DNA of 64,000 bases. Origin: Bact-08 sp964533215 (GTDB lineage Bacteria; Bacteroidota; Bacteroidia; Bacteroidales; UBA932). The stretch covers positions 220,049 to 284,048 of the forward strand of contig CAZHLJ010000002.1 in NCBI GenBank assembly GCA_964533215.1. The letters are read 5' to 3'. Positions 44,870 to 54,368 of this stretch are shown piece by piece; position 1 is the stretch's first letter; every line of letters begins with the position of its first letter. The notes beneath the pieces are model-generated. The model did no database searches. It worked only from the letters and a program-made list of their open reading frames with translations, and was not told the origin of the DNA. Position numbers and translations under genes: made by a program.

Positions 44870-46076
44870 ATACTTCCCTTGATTTTAAAGTGACCGAAGA
44901 CATTATAATAAGGTAAGTCAGCATATTGTACTGGATATTCTGAGAGAAGAAGTTAATCAACAGTGCACCAAACAATAGCAGTATTACCCTGCGGTTATTA
45001 TTGTTAAGATTCAGAACTTTAAAGAACCTATATACACAGACTATCATTATTATGAATACAGGAACACCCCACATTCTTAACAGACCGGATAGCCCGTTGG
45101 TTCCCACAACATCCACTCCATCAAATGATGTCCTGTCATAGTAACCGAAACCTAAAGGATATTTTACAACCCGTTTTATATCGTAGGCAGCAATTTCAAA
45201 TCTATTTAGTTTAACGGCGTCATAATTTGCATCGTACCTGAATCTGTTATATTCAGCGTATTCTATGTATGAGTCAATTTTGTTACCCATGAAATCTAAT
45301 TGATAGATATAGTAGACAAAGAATAGCACAACAGGAATAAGCAGCATAACCCTGGATAAGGATATTTTTTTGGTAAAAAAGATAACAGCAAAGACAAAGA
45401 GTGATAAGTAGCCTGCTGTGGAATATGTTGTAAGTATAGCCAGGGAATAGACAACAAATCGTTTGTTGAATTTGACACCGTATAGCAGCCAGTTATATAT
45501 TATACTCCAGGTACATATCAATGCAAAATAGCCCGGCTCCCACATAAAACCGCTGTTTCTCAAATATGAGATAAGCCCACCGGCGATTTCAGGAACCGCA
45601 TTAACATAAAAACCACAAGACCAATAGTTTGGGTTTCCTATTAAATTGGGATTTGTAAACCACGCCAGAGATGGAGCAAAGGAATCAAAAAAAGGTTTGA
45701 ATATAAGGTTTAATGCGAAAAGCGGAAGCGAAACAAATGTCAGGATATAGAAAATTGATTCAAGTTTGGTAAACAGGTTTTTTCCATAATATGTAGTCAA
45801 CATATATGGTAGTAAAATAAAATTTGCCGTCAACCTTATTACCGCCGAAAGTTGAAATTTATTTCCTAAGAAAATTACAGCAAGGATATTGATTAAAATC
45901 CAAGTGATAGCAAGAATTACAGGGAATTTGCCTATGGGTTTTTTCTCTATTATAAATAGAACTAAAAAAAGGAGAGAGACAAAAACAAGGATAACCTGGG
46001 TTAATATGGATGTTGTCCTTGATATATCCAGAAAAAGAAGAAGAGTTATCAAGTTGAAACAGATCTTTTGAGGCAT
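44850..46076 (-). CDS. wzy: Wzy-like O-antigen/capsule polymerase
   Basis: 408-aa polytopic membrane protein with about ten hydrophobic helices and a large periplasmic loop around residues 240-310 (YIEYAEYNRFRYDANYDAVKL...FGYYDRTSFDGV). RNSGFMWEPGYFALI resembles the E-P-G-x-F region common in O-antigen ligase/polymerase family proteins. Low sequence conservation is normal for Wzy. It follows wzx by 25 bases. Polymerises repeat units at the periplasmic face. Confidence 0.85.
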   Translation of the reverse strand: MPQKICFNLITLLLFLDISRTTSILTQVILVFVSLLFLVLFIIEKKPIGKFPVILAITWILINILAVIFLGNKFQLSAVIRLTANFILLPYMLTTYYGKNLFTKLESIFYILTFVSLPLFALNLIFKPFFDSFAPSLAWFTNPNLIGNPNYWSCGFYVNAVPEIAGGLISYLRNSGFMWEPGYFALICTWSIIYNWLLYGVKFNKRFVVYSLAILTTYSTAGYLSLFVFAVIFFTKKISLSRVMLLIPVVLFFVYYIYQLDFMGNKIDSYIEYAEYNRFRYDANYDAVKLNRFEIAAYDIKRVVKYPLGFGYYDRTSFDGVDVVGTNGLSGLLRMWGVPVFIIMIVCVYRFFKVLNLNNNNRRVILLLFGALLINFFSQNIQYNMLTYLIIMSSVTLKSREVYARQAV

Positions 46077-46101
46077 GATTATAATTCTTTATTGAAAATG
46101 T

Positions 46102-47400
46102 TCAGTTAGTTGCATTGTCGGGAAAACAAGCACTATCCCTCTCTTTCCAGATTGTTTTTCTTTTAATAAAATAAAAATTCAGAATACTTAGACAAGTAAT
46201 GGCGTAAAAAATTCCTTTTATAATTGCAACATATTTTAGAGAAAGATCTCCCATAAATCCTGAAGAGAGTAGTCCAGCGGTTGTAAAGCATACAGCTATG
46301 ATTGAAGACCATAGAAATGGTTTCAGAATATTTGAAGAGTAGAATATGAGATCCATTGGCTGTAATATAGTATATAATATCAAACCGGGCAGGATGTACC
46401 ATATGTATGGTATACCTACAAGGTGCAGAGGAACGACAAAACCAATCACAGGCCTTATGAACAGGATTGTTATCAACAACAGGAACAGGCTTATAACGAT
46501 ATTTATAGCAAAATACTTTTTCAGTACCAGCTTGAATTTTACATAATTGCTGTTCTTGTAAGCCATGACTGCATCTGGGTAAAATAACTGGCAGACAGCG
46601 GTTGGTACAAGTAGGAAAAGAGAGATGTAGAGTTTTGGCAGGTAAAACTCGCCAAGGGCCTCTGTTGAGATAAATGAGGCTATGCTCCATGTTTCAATCT
46701 GATCGTTGTATGTCAATATTATAGCAGAGATAAATGGCAAAAAACCGAATGATAATACCCATTTATATTGTTTCAGATTGTAGTTGAATTTTTTAGGTAA
46801 CAACTCTCTTGATCTCCAGATTGCAGTGACGAAAAAAAGTAGTTCAATTGAAAAGGTTACAAGCAAGGCACCATAAAGTTTCCAAAATGGTACAGTTAAT
46901 AAAAAAATGAAAGAGATCAATGTTGATGATAAGTTCAAGCGATTGACCTCTGCTACTCTTTTTGCTGCAATCAACATATTCCTTATCCAGTTGTTAAGTA
47001 CCAGCAAAATTCCGAATACAGAAGCCAGTAATGCATAAATTACCTCAATGCCGTTAATACGCCCCGAGTAGTACATCACCACAATCCCAATAAGAACAGC
47101 AATCTCTATTACAAAGAAATAGGAGTATACAATATCATTTACGGAAGATCTTTCCTTATGTTGTTCAGAAAATATTCTGTATCCTCCATTCAAAAATCCG
47201 AGTTGAAGCATTGAGAATAAACCCATTACAGCTCCTATGAGTGTGATTATCCCAAGCTCTTTCAGACTTAAATATCTCATGAGAACAAATCCCTTGAAAA
47301 ATCGGACAAGAGTGGTCAATATAGTCAACAGAACATAAGAAAATTCCGATTTATTTTTTTTAAGGAGATTATTATATATTCCCGGGATATCAACTGTCAT
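46102..47400 (-). CDS. wzx: Wzx-like polysaccharide flippase
   Basis: 432-aa polytopic membrane protein of the MATE/MOP superfamily with about 12 hydrophobic segments in evenly spaced pairs. The N-terminal VRFFKGFVLMRYLSLKELGIITLIG is like the polysaccharide biosynthesis protein family, in which a conserved Arg and LG lie at the end of helix 1. Flips undecaprenyl-linked repeat units across the inner membrane. It precedes wzy, as expected for a Wzx/Wzy-dependent locus. Confidence 0.88.
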   Translation of the reverse strand: MTVDIPGIYNNLLKKNKSEFSYVLLTILTTLVRFFKGFVLMRYLSLKELGIITLIGAVMGLFSMLQLGFLNGGYRIFSEQHKERSSVNDIVYSYFFVIEIAVLIGIVVMYYSGRINGIEVIYALLASVFGILLVLNNWIRNMLIAAKRVAEVNRLNLSSTLISFIFLLTVPFWKLYGALLVTFSIELLFFVTAIWRSRELLPKKFNYNLKQYKWVLSFGFLPFISAIILTYNDQIETWSIASFISTEALGEFYLPKLYISLFLLVPTAVCQLFYPDAVMAYKNSNYVKFKLVLKKYFAINIVISLFLLLITILFIRPVIGFVVPLHLVGIPYIWYILPGLILYTILQPMDLIFYSSNILKPFLWSSIIAVCFTTAGLLSSGFMGDLSLKYVAIIKGIFYAITCLSILNFYFIKRKTIWKERDSACFPDNATN

Positions 47401-47421
47401 GAAATATGGTGGAAATGAATT

Positions 47422-48747
47422 TTATGCAAGGCTCAACTCTTTTTCAATAGCAGAGACTATGTTTTTAATATTATCTGTTTTGTAAAGGTCATCACAAGGG
47501 AATGGCATTCCTTTATGGCTGATTTCAAGCATTTTTGCTATGTAGTCAATATTTGATTCTGAGGTAGGATATTTATAATTACCGGAGAGGAGATCGCTTT
47601 TCAAATCTTCAAATGACCTGAATTTATTTACATATGGATGTCTGTCATAGAACATTTTACCTAAAAGATAGACTGGTTTGCCTAGTATCAATGCCTCCCA
47701 GCCAAGATGGCTTGTTAGCGTAATTATGACTTTGGATCTTCTAATGATTTCGTAACTGGAAATGGTTGATGGTAGGTAAATAAGCTGGGAATTGTTTTTT
47801 AAGAGATCCTGATATTTCTTTGTAAGAAGCATGCCGGCTTGAGCCGGGTGCTCTTTGACAACAAGCACACTATTGTTTTTAAGGCACTTTGTTATATTTT
47901 CAATAAGAGCAATCTGGTTGCTGTAGAATTCAGATAAATATGAAAGTGATGCTTCTGGTTCGTAATGTAATGGATACAGTATCACCTCATATTCTCCTAA
48001 ATCCTCCAGATGATCGTAGTTGATAAAATAAGCTTTGACCGAACGCTCAAAAAAAGACCATGAAGAGCAGGAACAATCCTCGTAAAAACCATTTTTTCCT
48101 TTAATGTTGTTTATCAAGAGTTTTACAATGCCCTTGGTTGCACTTATTAAGTTGCTCAATTTCTTTTGGTTAATGAACGGCATTATGTAATAAGGTCGTT
48201 CATTTTTTTCTACGATCCTTTTAATGTACTCATTAGCAAGGTTTATTGAATTTTCAGAGGGGTGAGAAATAGATATTTTGTCATCCAGGGAGAGACTAAT
48301 CGGGTCTTTTATCCAATAGAAATAGCCATTGACCGGATTAGTCATCCATGCAAGATATTTTATATCACGTTTCTGAGCTTCAATATACATCACCTCTGCA
48401 ATCTCGATGGCAACCTGTTCATTTAAAACCGCTATAGGTTTGTAGCAGTCAAAGATTTCTGACCAGAAAGAGATCTCTTTTTTGAGTAGAGAATGTCTCT
48501 CCGAAAGATTGTATTTGTTTAAAAATCTATCAGATAAAAATGATGTCTTGAGATAGTGCTCAGGTAGGACCTCAATACTGCCGGTATAAGATTCAAAACA
48601 ATATTTAACCTCAATGCCAAGATTTCCCAGCTTTTCCTTTTCCGCTTTGGTCAATGTTACATGTATGGATTCATACTTTTCAGAATCGAGCTTTGGAAAA
48701 AGAGTTGTCTGATATGATCTTGAGAAGAATATTATTTTGGGCTTCAT
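47422..48747 (-). CDS. Capsule-synthesis (KpsS/KpsC-like) GT-B fold protein
   Basis: 441 aa. The C-terminal half has VLVVKEHPAQAG, the motif of KpsS/KpsC and related CDP-/CMP-sugar transferases, and SKVIITLTSHLGWEALILGKPVYLLG, the nucleotide-binding block. The N-terminal half begins KIIFFSRSYQTTLFPKL. In capsule systems this fold includes Kdo transferases that use CMP-activated sugars. Here, close to a CMP-nonulosonate cassette (neuA at 50479), a role transferring the CMP-activated sugar is a reasonable guess. It lies 5 bases after the acetyltransferase gene. Confidence 0.72.
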   Translation of the reverse strand: MKPKIIFFSRSYQTTLFPKLDSEKYESIHVTLTKAEKEKLGNLGIEVKYCFESYTGSIEVLPEHYLKTSFLSDRFLNKYNLSERHSLLKKEISFWSEIFDCYKPIAVLNEQVAIEIAEVMYIEAQKRDIKYLAWMTNPVNGYFYWIKDPISLSLDDKISISHPSENSINLANEYIKRIVEKNERPYYIMPFINQKKLSNLISATKGIVKLLINNIKGKNGFYEDCSCSSWSFFERSVKAYFINYDHLEDLGEYEVILYPLHYEPEASLSYLSEFYSNQIALIENITKCLKNNSVLVVKEHPAQAGMLLTKKYQDLLKNNSQLIYLPSTISSYEIIRRSKVIITLTSHLGWEALILGKPVYLLGKMFYDRHPYVNKFRSFEDLKSDLLSGNYKYPTSESNIDYIAKMLEISHKGMPFPCDDLYKTDNIKNIVSAIEKELSLA

Positions 48748-48752
48748 AGTTT

Positions 48753-49373
48753 CTATCTTATCTTTTTTGCAGGAGATCCAACATAAATTGAATCAGGGTC
48801 GGCATTATCCAATAATAGGGAGTTTGCACCTACTTTTGTATTATCGCCGATTGTAATGTTTCCCAAAACCGAGGCTCCTGCAAAAAGGGTAACATTATCT
48901 CCAATTATGATTTTTTCATTAGGACTGTTAAGATTTTTTTGGCCTAGCGTAACTCCCTGATGGATAGTAAAATTGTCTCCAATCTTAAATCTAGGGCCAA
49001 TGACAATACCAAACCCATGCTGAATATTAAGCCCTTTTCCAATCTCAGTGCTATAATAAATTTCACAACCTGTACGTCTATGCATCATGCTTGCAAGGAA
49101 TGAAAGTAAAGGATCGTTTGGATCGTTTATGAAAATCTCACGCTCAAAGCGGTACATGAATACAGCCTCTATGGTTGGTTCAAGTTGTAAGCTCATTGCA
49201 AGATCCGTTTCAGTACTTATCTCAGAACGTCCTGCATATTTTATGTTATAGTCAAATATAGATTTTTCAACTGCACGTTCTAGACATGAGTTGTATTGCC
49301 GGTCTTTGATTATTGGATGGTCCAGGAAGGTTTTATTTAAACAGTCATTTAAATACCTGTGGATATTTTCCAT
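48753..49373 (-). CDS. Serine-acetyltransferase-like (CysE/hexapeptide) acetyltransferase
   Basis: 206 aa. The C-terminal half is a left-handed beta-helix of hexapeptide repeats (IVIGPRFKIGDNFTIHQGVTLG, IIIGDNVTLFAGASVLGNI), ending VGSPAKKIR. The N-terminal helical part (EPTIEAVFMYRFEREIF, MMHRRTGCEIYYSTEIGKG) is CysE-like. In this setting it more likely acetylates a sugar than serine. It overlaps the end of the amidotransferase gene by 25 bases. It is a possible but unlikely substitute for LegH, which has a different N-terminal domain. Confidence 0.85.
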   Translation of the reverse strand: MENIHRYLNDCLNKTFLDHPIIKDRQYNSCLERAVEKSIFDYNIKYAGRSEISTETDLAMSLQLEPTIEAVFMYRFEREIFINDPNDPLLSFLASMMHRRTGCEIYYSTEIGKGLNIQHGFGIVIGPRFKIGDNFTIHQGVTLGQKNLNSPNEKIIIGDNVTLFAGASVLGNITIGDNTKVGANSLLLDNADPDSIYVGSPAKKIR

Positions 49374-50455
49374 TGTCCATTCACTTTGAAAAAGATATCC
49401 TTATTGTATAATTTATCTACGATGGAATAGAATTCCCGTTCGGAATAACCAAGGAACTGACAGAAATCTCTTACTGCAAGCTTGTCCAGATCATGGTCAT
49501 GCTTCTTGATTAGTTCAACAGCCTCTTCTCTTGTCAAAAGGCCATATCTGACAAACCTTGAGGCATAGTCAGTAGCGGTGGCATGTCCGAATTTAGGATA
49601 TTTCAGCCAAGGGTGTATCAGATAAGCTCTAGAATCCACTTGGTCAAAATCTTCTATGTGATGAGTCCTTTTCCACTCATTTCTTAAATCATGAAAACCA
49701 AATTTTTGTGCTATCTGATAGTTGTTAAAGCTGTTCCATTCAACAAAATAACTTAAATAAATAGGTTCTAAAGCTGAGATTTGCTCCATAGACGGAGGTG
49801 AGAAAAAGTTAAGATCTTTGGCCGTAACTCCATCTAATTTTACTAATTCTTCAATTTCTATTCCAGATGCAACTCCGTTATTAATCTGGTCCTTTGCGGA
49901 AAAAGTCTCAACAGCACCTGCTCCTCCATATTCATAGGCGATGTTCTCTCCATATACCAACAGAGGAGTGTTGAACTTTGCGGCCATGTGGAGAGGGTAG
50001 GTGTATATATATCGATCAATGAAATAGGTGGGCTTTCCATATTTTTCAAATGTATATCTCATTATAATTTTCTGGGCACGGATATTTGGTTTCATACTTA
50101 TAATATCACACCCAAATGCTTCAGATATATTTTTTATATTGTGAAGTCCGGCATCTGTCATGGGAAAATTATCCTCAACTGTCACCAATAGTGGATTCAT
50201 TCCCATAAGTTCCTTCATTACATATACTTGGAAATGACTGTCTTTCCCTCCACTTACAGCAATCATACAGTCAAATCCGTTTGGCCCGTTCATTCCACGA
50301 TGTTTATCGCAAAGCTTTTTAAGTTCTTCGAACCGATGATTATAATCAGTGTTTTTGCGATTGTCATATGCCTGGCAAGCAGAGCATATACCTTCGGCAT
50401 TGAATGAAATGCCTGGTCTGGTATCAGGCATAACGCATTTTTTACAGTAAATCAT
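49349..50455 (-). CDS. N-acetyl-sugar amidotransferase (PseA/WbpG-like)
   Basis: 368 aa with an intact four-cysteine N-terminal motif (CKKCVMPDTRP and CSAC) and the PP-loop IAVSGGKDSHFQVYVM near residue 65-80. The CKKCVMPDTRP start matches PseA-type enzymes that form acetamidino (Am) derivatives of pseudaminic or legionaminic acid. Immediately downstream of the neuA-type gene, it most likely amidinates the nonulosonic acid. No dedicated HisH/HisF-type glutaminase gene is adjacent, so the ammonia source is unclear. Confidence 0.88.
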   Translation of the reverse strand: MIYCKKCVMPDTRPGISFNAEGICSACQAYDNRKNTDYNHRFEELKKLCDKHRGMNGPNGFDCMIAVSGGKDSHFQVYVMKELMGMNPLLVTVEDNFPMTDAGLHNIKNISEAFGCDIISMKPNIRAQKIIMRYTFEKYGKPTYFIDRYIYTYPLHMAAKFNTPLLVYGENIAYEYGGAGAVETFSAKDQINNGVASGIEIEELVKLDGVTAKDLNFFSPPSMEQISALEPIYLSYFVEWNSFNNYQIAQKFGFHDLRNEWKRTHHIEDFDQVDSRAYLIHPWLKYPKFGHATATDYASRFVRYGLLTREEAVELIKKHDHDLDKLAVRDFCQFLGYSEREFYSIVDKLYNKDIFFKVNGQWKISTGI

Positions 50456-50478
50456 ATTTATTTGATATTATGTAGTGT

Positions 50479-51162
50479 TTAAAATGAATGGTTGAATTCA
50501 ATAAGCCTTTCTGCAACAAACCAATCAAATAAAGTGTCAATGTCCAGAGAGGAAAAATCGTCCATTACATACTTTATCCGTCTGTTAAACTTGTGCATCT
50601 GGGTTATCTTAAGTTCGTTTACATTGATTACATAAATAGCTCCGTTGAGCTCATAATATTTATCAAGGTCCTGACGCCTTGCTCCATCCTTGTTTATGGT
50701 GAAATCCAGATATCCATTACTGTCCTCATTGCAAAGAACAGATGCAGAATGAGCTTTTCTTACAGAAACAACCATATCTGTATCTTTGGAAAACAATGAC
50801 AACGCCTCTTTTACTTGCTCTGCTTTTCTGAAGGGAGATGTAGGTTGTAACAGTACCAGAATATCGAAATGTCTTCCAATTTTTTCGTAATATGTGATTG
50901 CATGAAGCAGTACATCATTTGTTGTAGCTGTATCAGATGCAAGATATTCCGGCCTTATGAATGGAACTTTTAAACCATAGCCCTCAACTATATTTATAAT
51001 TTTCTCATCATCGGTGGAGACGCAGATATTCTCATCGGAAGATAATTCTCTGGCAACATCAATGGTATGGCAAATAAGAGGCTTGCCACCCAAATTCTTG
51101 ATGTTCTTATATGGTATGCCTTTGCTTCCACCTCTGGCGGGAATGACATAGAGTATTTCCAT
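50479..51162 (-). CDS. neuA: CMP-nonulosonate cytidylyltransferase (NeuA/LegF-like)
   Basis: About 227 aa from the ATG at 51162 (MEILYVIPARGGSKGIP), chosen because the family begins here; the frame extends upstream to 51210 but that would overlap the previous gene. Motifs: IPARGGSKGIPYKNIKNLGGKPL (nucleotide-binding, split across residues 7-29), LLQPTSPFRK and the C-terminal DDFSSLDIDTLFDW. Activates a nonulosonic acid as CMP-sugar for transfer. In the legionaminic cassette it corresponds to LegF. Confidence 0.92.
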   Translation of the reverse strand: MEILYVIPARGGSKGIPYKNIKNLGGKPLICHTIDVARELSSDENICVSTDDEKIINIVEGYGLKVPFIRPEYLASDTATTNDVLLHAITYYEKIGRHFDILVLLQPTSPFRKAEQVKEALSLFSKDTDMVVSVRKAHSASVLCNEDSNGYLDFTINKDGARRQDLDKYYELNGAIYVINVNELKITQMHKFNRRIKYVMDDFSSLDIDTLFDWFVAERLIEFNHSF

Positions 51163-51166
51163 TTGT

Positions 51167-52207
51167 CTATAAATGTTTAACCAGTTCCTGAGCTTTCTTG
51201 TAATCCTCAATCTTTCCTATGTCAATCCAGTAACCTGTTATTGGATATCGTATTACCTTATAACCTTTTTCAATTAGATGTTCCATGAAATCGGTAGCAT
51301 TGTACAAAGTGTTGCTTGGAATTTGCTCTAAAAGATTCCGGTTTACCAGATATATACCACCATTTGCAAAATAGTTATAAGTCGGTTTTTCACACAGCCC
51401 TTTAACTACCCTTCCGTCAAGCTCAAAAATTCCGTAAGGAACATTGACTGAGTATGGAACGGCAGCTACAGACATATCAGCGTTGTTTTGAATGTGGTGC
51501 AAATAAAAATCTTCATAATTAACATTAGTGAATAAATCGGAATTCATCACAAGTACTGTGTCATTTTGAAAATTGTCTACAAACTGGACTGCCCCGAAAG
51601 TGCCCAGATATGAAGGCTCACTTACACATCTGATCTTGATTCCTGAAGAAAAATCGTTAAAATGCTCTTCGATCTGCTCTTTCAAGTAGTTTACTGTTAC
51701 GGAGATATTCTCTATTCCAAATGAAATCAACCGCTCAACATTATAATCGATAATTGACTTTTCACCTACCTTCAACAAGGGCTTTGGTATCTTTTCAGTC
51801 AGAGGACGAAGTCTTTCTCCTTTTCCTCCCGCCATTAGTACAGCATCTATTGGAAGAATCGACGATCTTACTTTAAGATCATATACACGGATAATATGCC
51901 TGTTTTTATCAAGGCATGGTAATAAAGTAATATTAAGTTCGCGGAGTTTTCTTATAGCCTCAACATCAATCTGGCCATCATCTAAAAAGCGGAAATCTTT
52001 GCACATAGCCAGGGATATAGGGTCACTAAGAGAAATACCGTCTATCAGCTTTCTCCTTAAATCTCCATCAGTGAGTGTACCAACCATACGGTCTTCACAA
52101 TCAACAACAAGCAGTGTAAGAGTGTCGTCCGACAATTTGTTCAAGGCTACTAATGCCTCTCTAATTGTCGAATTATCCTTAATTATGTATTTGTCGTAAC
52201 TAGTCAT
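51167..52207 (-). CDS. CBS-domain sugar nucleotidyltransferase (PtmE-like)
   Basis: 346 aa. Residues about 1-115 form a CBS pair (IKDNSTIREALVALNKLSDD...GTLTDGDLRRKLIDG). Residues about 118-346 are a nucleotidyltransferase (VLMAGGKGERLRPLTEKIPKPL, a canonical G-x-G-x-R-L-x-P-L-T motif). The architecture equals PtmE, the glucosamine-1-phosphate guanylyltransferase of the Campylobacter legionaminic acid pathway that makes GDP-linked precursor. Its presence suggests a GDP-sugar route here. It overlaps neuC by 4 bases. Confidence 0.88.
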   Translation of the reverse strand: MTSYDKYIIKDNSTIREALVALNKLSDDTLTLLVVDCEDRMVGTLTDGDLRRKLIDGISLSDPISLAMCKDFRFLDDGQIDVEAIRKLRELNITLLPCLDKNRHIIRVYDLKVRSSILPIDAVLMAGGKGERLRPLTEKIPKPLLKVGEKSIIDYNVERLISFGIENISVTVNYLKEQIEEHFNDFSSGIKIRCVSEPSYLGTFGAVQFVDNFQNDTVLVMNSDLFTNVNYEDFYLHHIQNNADMSVAAVPYSVNVPYGIFELDGRVVKGLCEKPTYNYFANGGIYLVNRNLLEQIPSNTLYNATDFMEHLIEKGYKVIRYPITGYWIDIGKIEDYKKAQELVKHL

Positions 52208-53364
52208 TGATTTATATTGTAGAATGATTTTTTCAATATTCCATCGAGTGGGTAATCACGGAGAACATTTATGATGGCTTTTGATGTTCCTTCCAGCTTA
52301 TATGGATTTTCGCAGGACTTTGCAATTTCCCGGATTGATTCTGATATGGTCAAGGTCAGGCCTTCCTTTATCTCTTCTTTTGTTGTACCGCAGTGGACTA
52401 CACTTTTTGGTGATATCCTGCCTTTTTGCCTATCTCCAATATTCAATGTGGGAATGCCGAAAGACGGTACTTCAATCAAACCGCTTGAAGAGTTTCCGAC
52501 AATAGCGCTGACATATTTCAAGGCTGAAAGATATCGTGTTTTCCCTAATGAATTAGTCACAAACGAGCGTCCAGGATGAGACTCTACGTATTCGTTAATT
52601 AATTGGATGATAATTCTACTATCGCTGTCAGAATTTGGTAAAGTGAAGATTACCTTGTAATCACTCATCTGGTCCAATGCCCAAAGTAAATTTGAGCACT
52701 CATTCTTAGCGGTGGATTCCTCAAGCGTTGTAGGGTGAAATGTAACCAGAAAGCTCTTTTCTCCGAGAGTGAAGTTTATGCTTTTTTCAAGCTCTTCCTT
52801 GCTAAGAAGCTCTGTCTTATTTATATTCTCAATCCCAAGTGCTCCCACATAAAAGACTCTATCGGGACTTTCACCTAATTGGATTACCCTTTTACGGTAA
52901 CTTTCAGTTGAAGTGAAATGGAGATGGCTCATTTTTGTAATAGCGTGCCTAATTGAGTCGTCATAAGCACCTTCGGAAATTTCTCCGCCATGAATGTGCG
53001 CTACCGGTATTTTATAAAATAAAGCTGCTGTAACTGCTGACAAAATTTCATATCTGTCACCAAGGACAACTATTATATCAGGGTTCAGACTCTCATAGGC
53101 ATCAGCAAAGCCGATTGTACCCAATCCAACCGATTTTGTTATTCCACTTGAGGTGTCGGAAGAGAGCAGCATTTCAACCTTTTTGTCAATAATGAAACCG
53201 TCGTTCTCGATTTCTTTATATGTGAGCCCAAATTCGGGAGATAAGTGCATATTGGTTGCTATGATCTGTAATTGCATTTCCGGGTCATTCTTTATTGCAG
53301 ACATCAATCCGCTTAAAATACCATATTCGGCTCTGCTGCCCGTAACAACGCAAACTTTTCTCAT
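52204..53364 (-). CDS. neuC: Hydrolysing UDP/GDP-sugar 2-epimerase (NeuC/LegG-like)
   Basis: 386 aa. TGSRAEYGILSGLM at 8-21 identifies the hydrolysing NeuC/LegG/NnaA group, followed by VLGDRYEILSA, AHIHGGEISEGAYDDSIRHA and VGNSSSGLIEVPSFGIP. It releases the 2,4-diacylamido-trideoxy-mannose that NeuB condenses with pyruvate. The start overlaps the neuB stop by 4 bases. Confidence 0.93.
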   Translation of the reverse strand: MRKVCVVTGSRAEYGILSGLMSAIKNDPEMQLQIIATNMHLSPEFGLTYKEIENDGFIIDKKVEMLLSSDTSSGITKSVGLGTIGFADAYESLNPDIIVVLGDRYEILSAVTAALFYKIPVAHIHGGEISEGAYDDSIRHAITKMSHLHFTSTESYRKRVIQLGESPDRVFYVGALGIENINKTELLSKEELEKSINFTLGEKSFLVTFHPTTLEESTAKNECSNLLWALDQMSDYKVIFTLPNSDSDSRIIIQLINEYVESHPGRSFVTNSLGKTRYLSALKYVSAIVGNSSSGLIEVPSFGIPTLNIGDRQKGRISPKSVVHCGTTKEEIKEGLTLTISESIREIAKSCENPYKLEGTSKAIINVLRDYPLDGILKKSFYNINQ

Positions 53365-54368
53365 AACTCGATCAAATCTTCAGGTTGATATGTTTTTTTG
53401 GCTTTTTGCCCAATTACACTATCCCATAACATAGGGGAAATTCCAGAGCCTGGACGCTTAACGGTCAGATTATCTTCTGTGTAAATCTCTCCTTTCTCTA
53501 TATTTGTCGCAGCCACTATGCTCTTTCGTGCAATTACAATGTTTTTCCCTTCAGACGAGGAGACTACCTTCTCACTTGTTCCCAGAGCCTTTTCAATATT
53601 GCGGATTGCTGTCACCATAGACTTCAGCTCTTCTGGTTCCAATGATGCCTTATGGTCCGGGCCTTCCATATTTCTGTCGAGAGTAAAATGTTTCTCAATA
53701 ACACATGCCCCAAGTGCAACAGCTGCAATAGGAACTTCAATGCCTTTGGTGTGGTCTGAGTATCCCACTCTTACTCCAAATCTGTCGGCAATGGTTTTTA
53801 TTGCCAGTAAATTGACATCTTCGAAAGGGGTTGGGTATTCGGTATTGCAATGCAGGATGGTTATCAAATCTTTGGTTAAACCATATTTAAATAGAACCTT
53901 GAGGGCGTTTTCAATATCCTCCATATTGCACATGCCTGTTGAAACAATGGTGGGTTCATGTTTAAGAGCTATTTTTTTTAGATAAGGATAGTTTGTAATT
54001 TCACCGGATGGTATTTTCCAAAGGCCAATTCTGAGGGTGTCAAGAAAGTCGATACTATGTAGATCGAAGGCTGTAGAAAGGAATTTGATGCCTACTCTTT
54101 GGCAATATGAAAATAATTCAGCTTGATGTTCGAAAGATAACTCCAGTTTTTTTAGCATAGTGAATTGAGAGTTATCGGAACTATTCATATTAAGCTGTTG
54201 ATATTCAGCTTTCTGTGCGTTTTTACAGACTAGTTCTTCTGCCTTAAAAGATTGGAATTTTATATAATCTACTTTTGCAGAATATGCAGCGTCTACCAAA
54301 TTTTTTGCTAAATCTATTGATCCATTGTGGTTTACACCGGCTTCAGCAATAATAATAACTCTACTCAT
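53361..54368 (-). CDS. neuB: N-acylneuraminate/legionaminate synthase (NeuB/LegI-like)
   Basis: 335 aa. EAGVNHNGSIDLAKNL at the N-terminus, KFQSFKAEELV, IPSGEITNYPYLKKIA, GYSDHTKGIEVPIAAVALGA (split motif), IEKHFTLDRNMEGPDHKASLEP (metal and PEP site) and a C-terminal SAF (antifreeze-like) domain (VAATNIEKGEIYTEDNL...). Condenses PEP with a six-carbon sugar to make a nine-carbon nonulosonic acid. The neighbouring LegB and LegC genes favour legionaminic acid over sialic acid. Confidence 0.93.
   Translation of the reverse strand: MSRVIIIAEAGVNHNGSIDLAKNLVDAAYSAKVDYIKFQSFKAEELVCKNAQKAEYQQLNMNSSDNSQFTMLKKLELSFEHQAELFSYCQRVGIKFLSTAFDLHSIDFLDTLRIGLWKIPSGEITNYPYLKKIALKHEPTIVSTGMCNMEDIENALKVLFKYGLTKDLITILHCNTEYPTPFEDVNLLAIKTIADRFGVRVGYSDHTKGIEVPIAAVALGACVIEKHFTLDRNMEGPDHKASLEPEELKSMVTAIRNIEKALGTSEKVVSSSEGKNIVIARKSIVAATNIEKGEIYTEDNLTVKRPGSGISPMLWDSVIGQKAKKTYQPEDLIEL

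Noticed and set aside
46163..46690. Minus-strand ORF of 175 aa inside the wzx gene
   Set aside because: Alternate-frame shadow: Cys/His/Pro-rich, no recognisable domain, fully nested in the well-supported flippase gene.
48753..49373. The hexapeptide acetyltransferase as the missing LegH
   Set aside because: Its N-terminal half looks CysE-like rather than like the PglD/LegH nucleotide-sugar domain, and it is separated from LegC by six genes; the formyltransferase occupies the LegH position.
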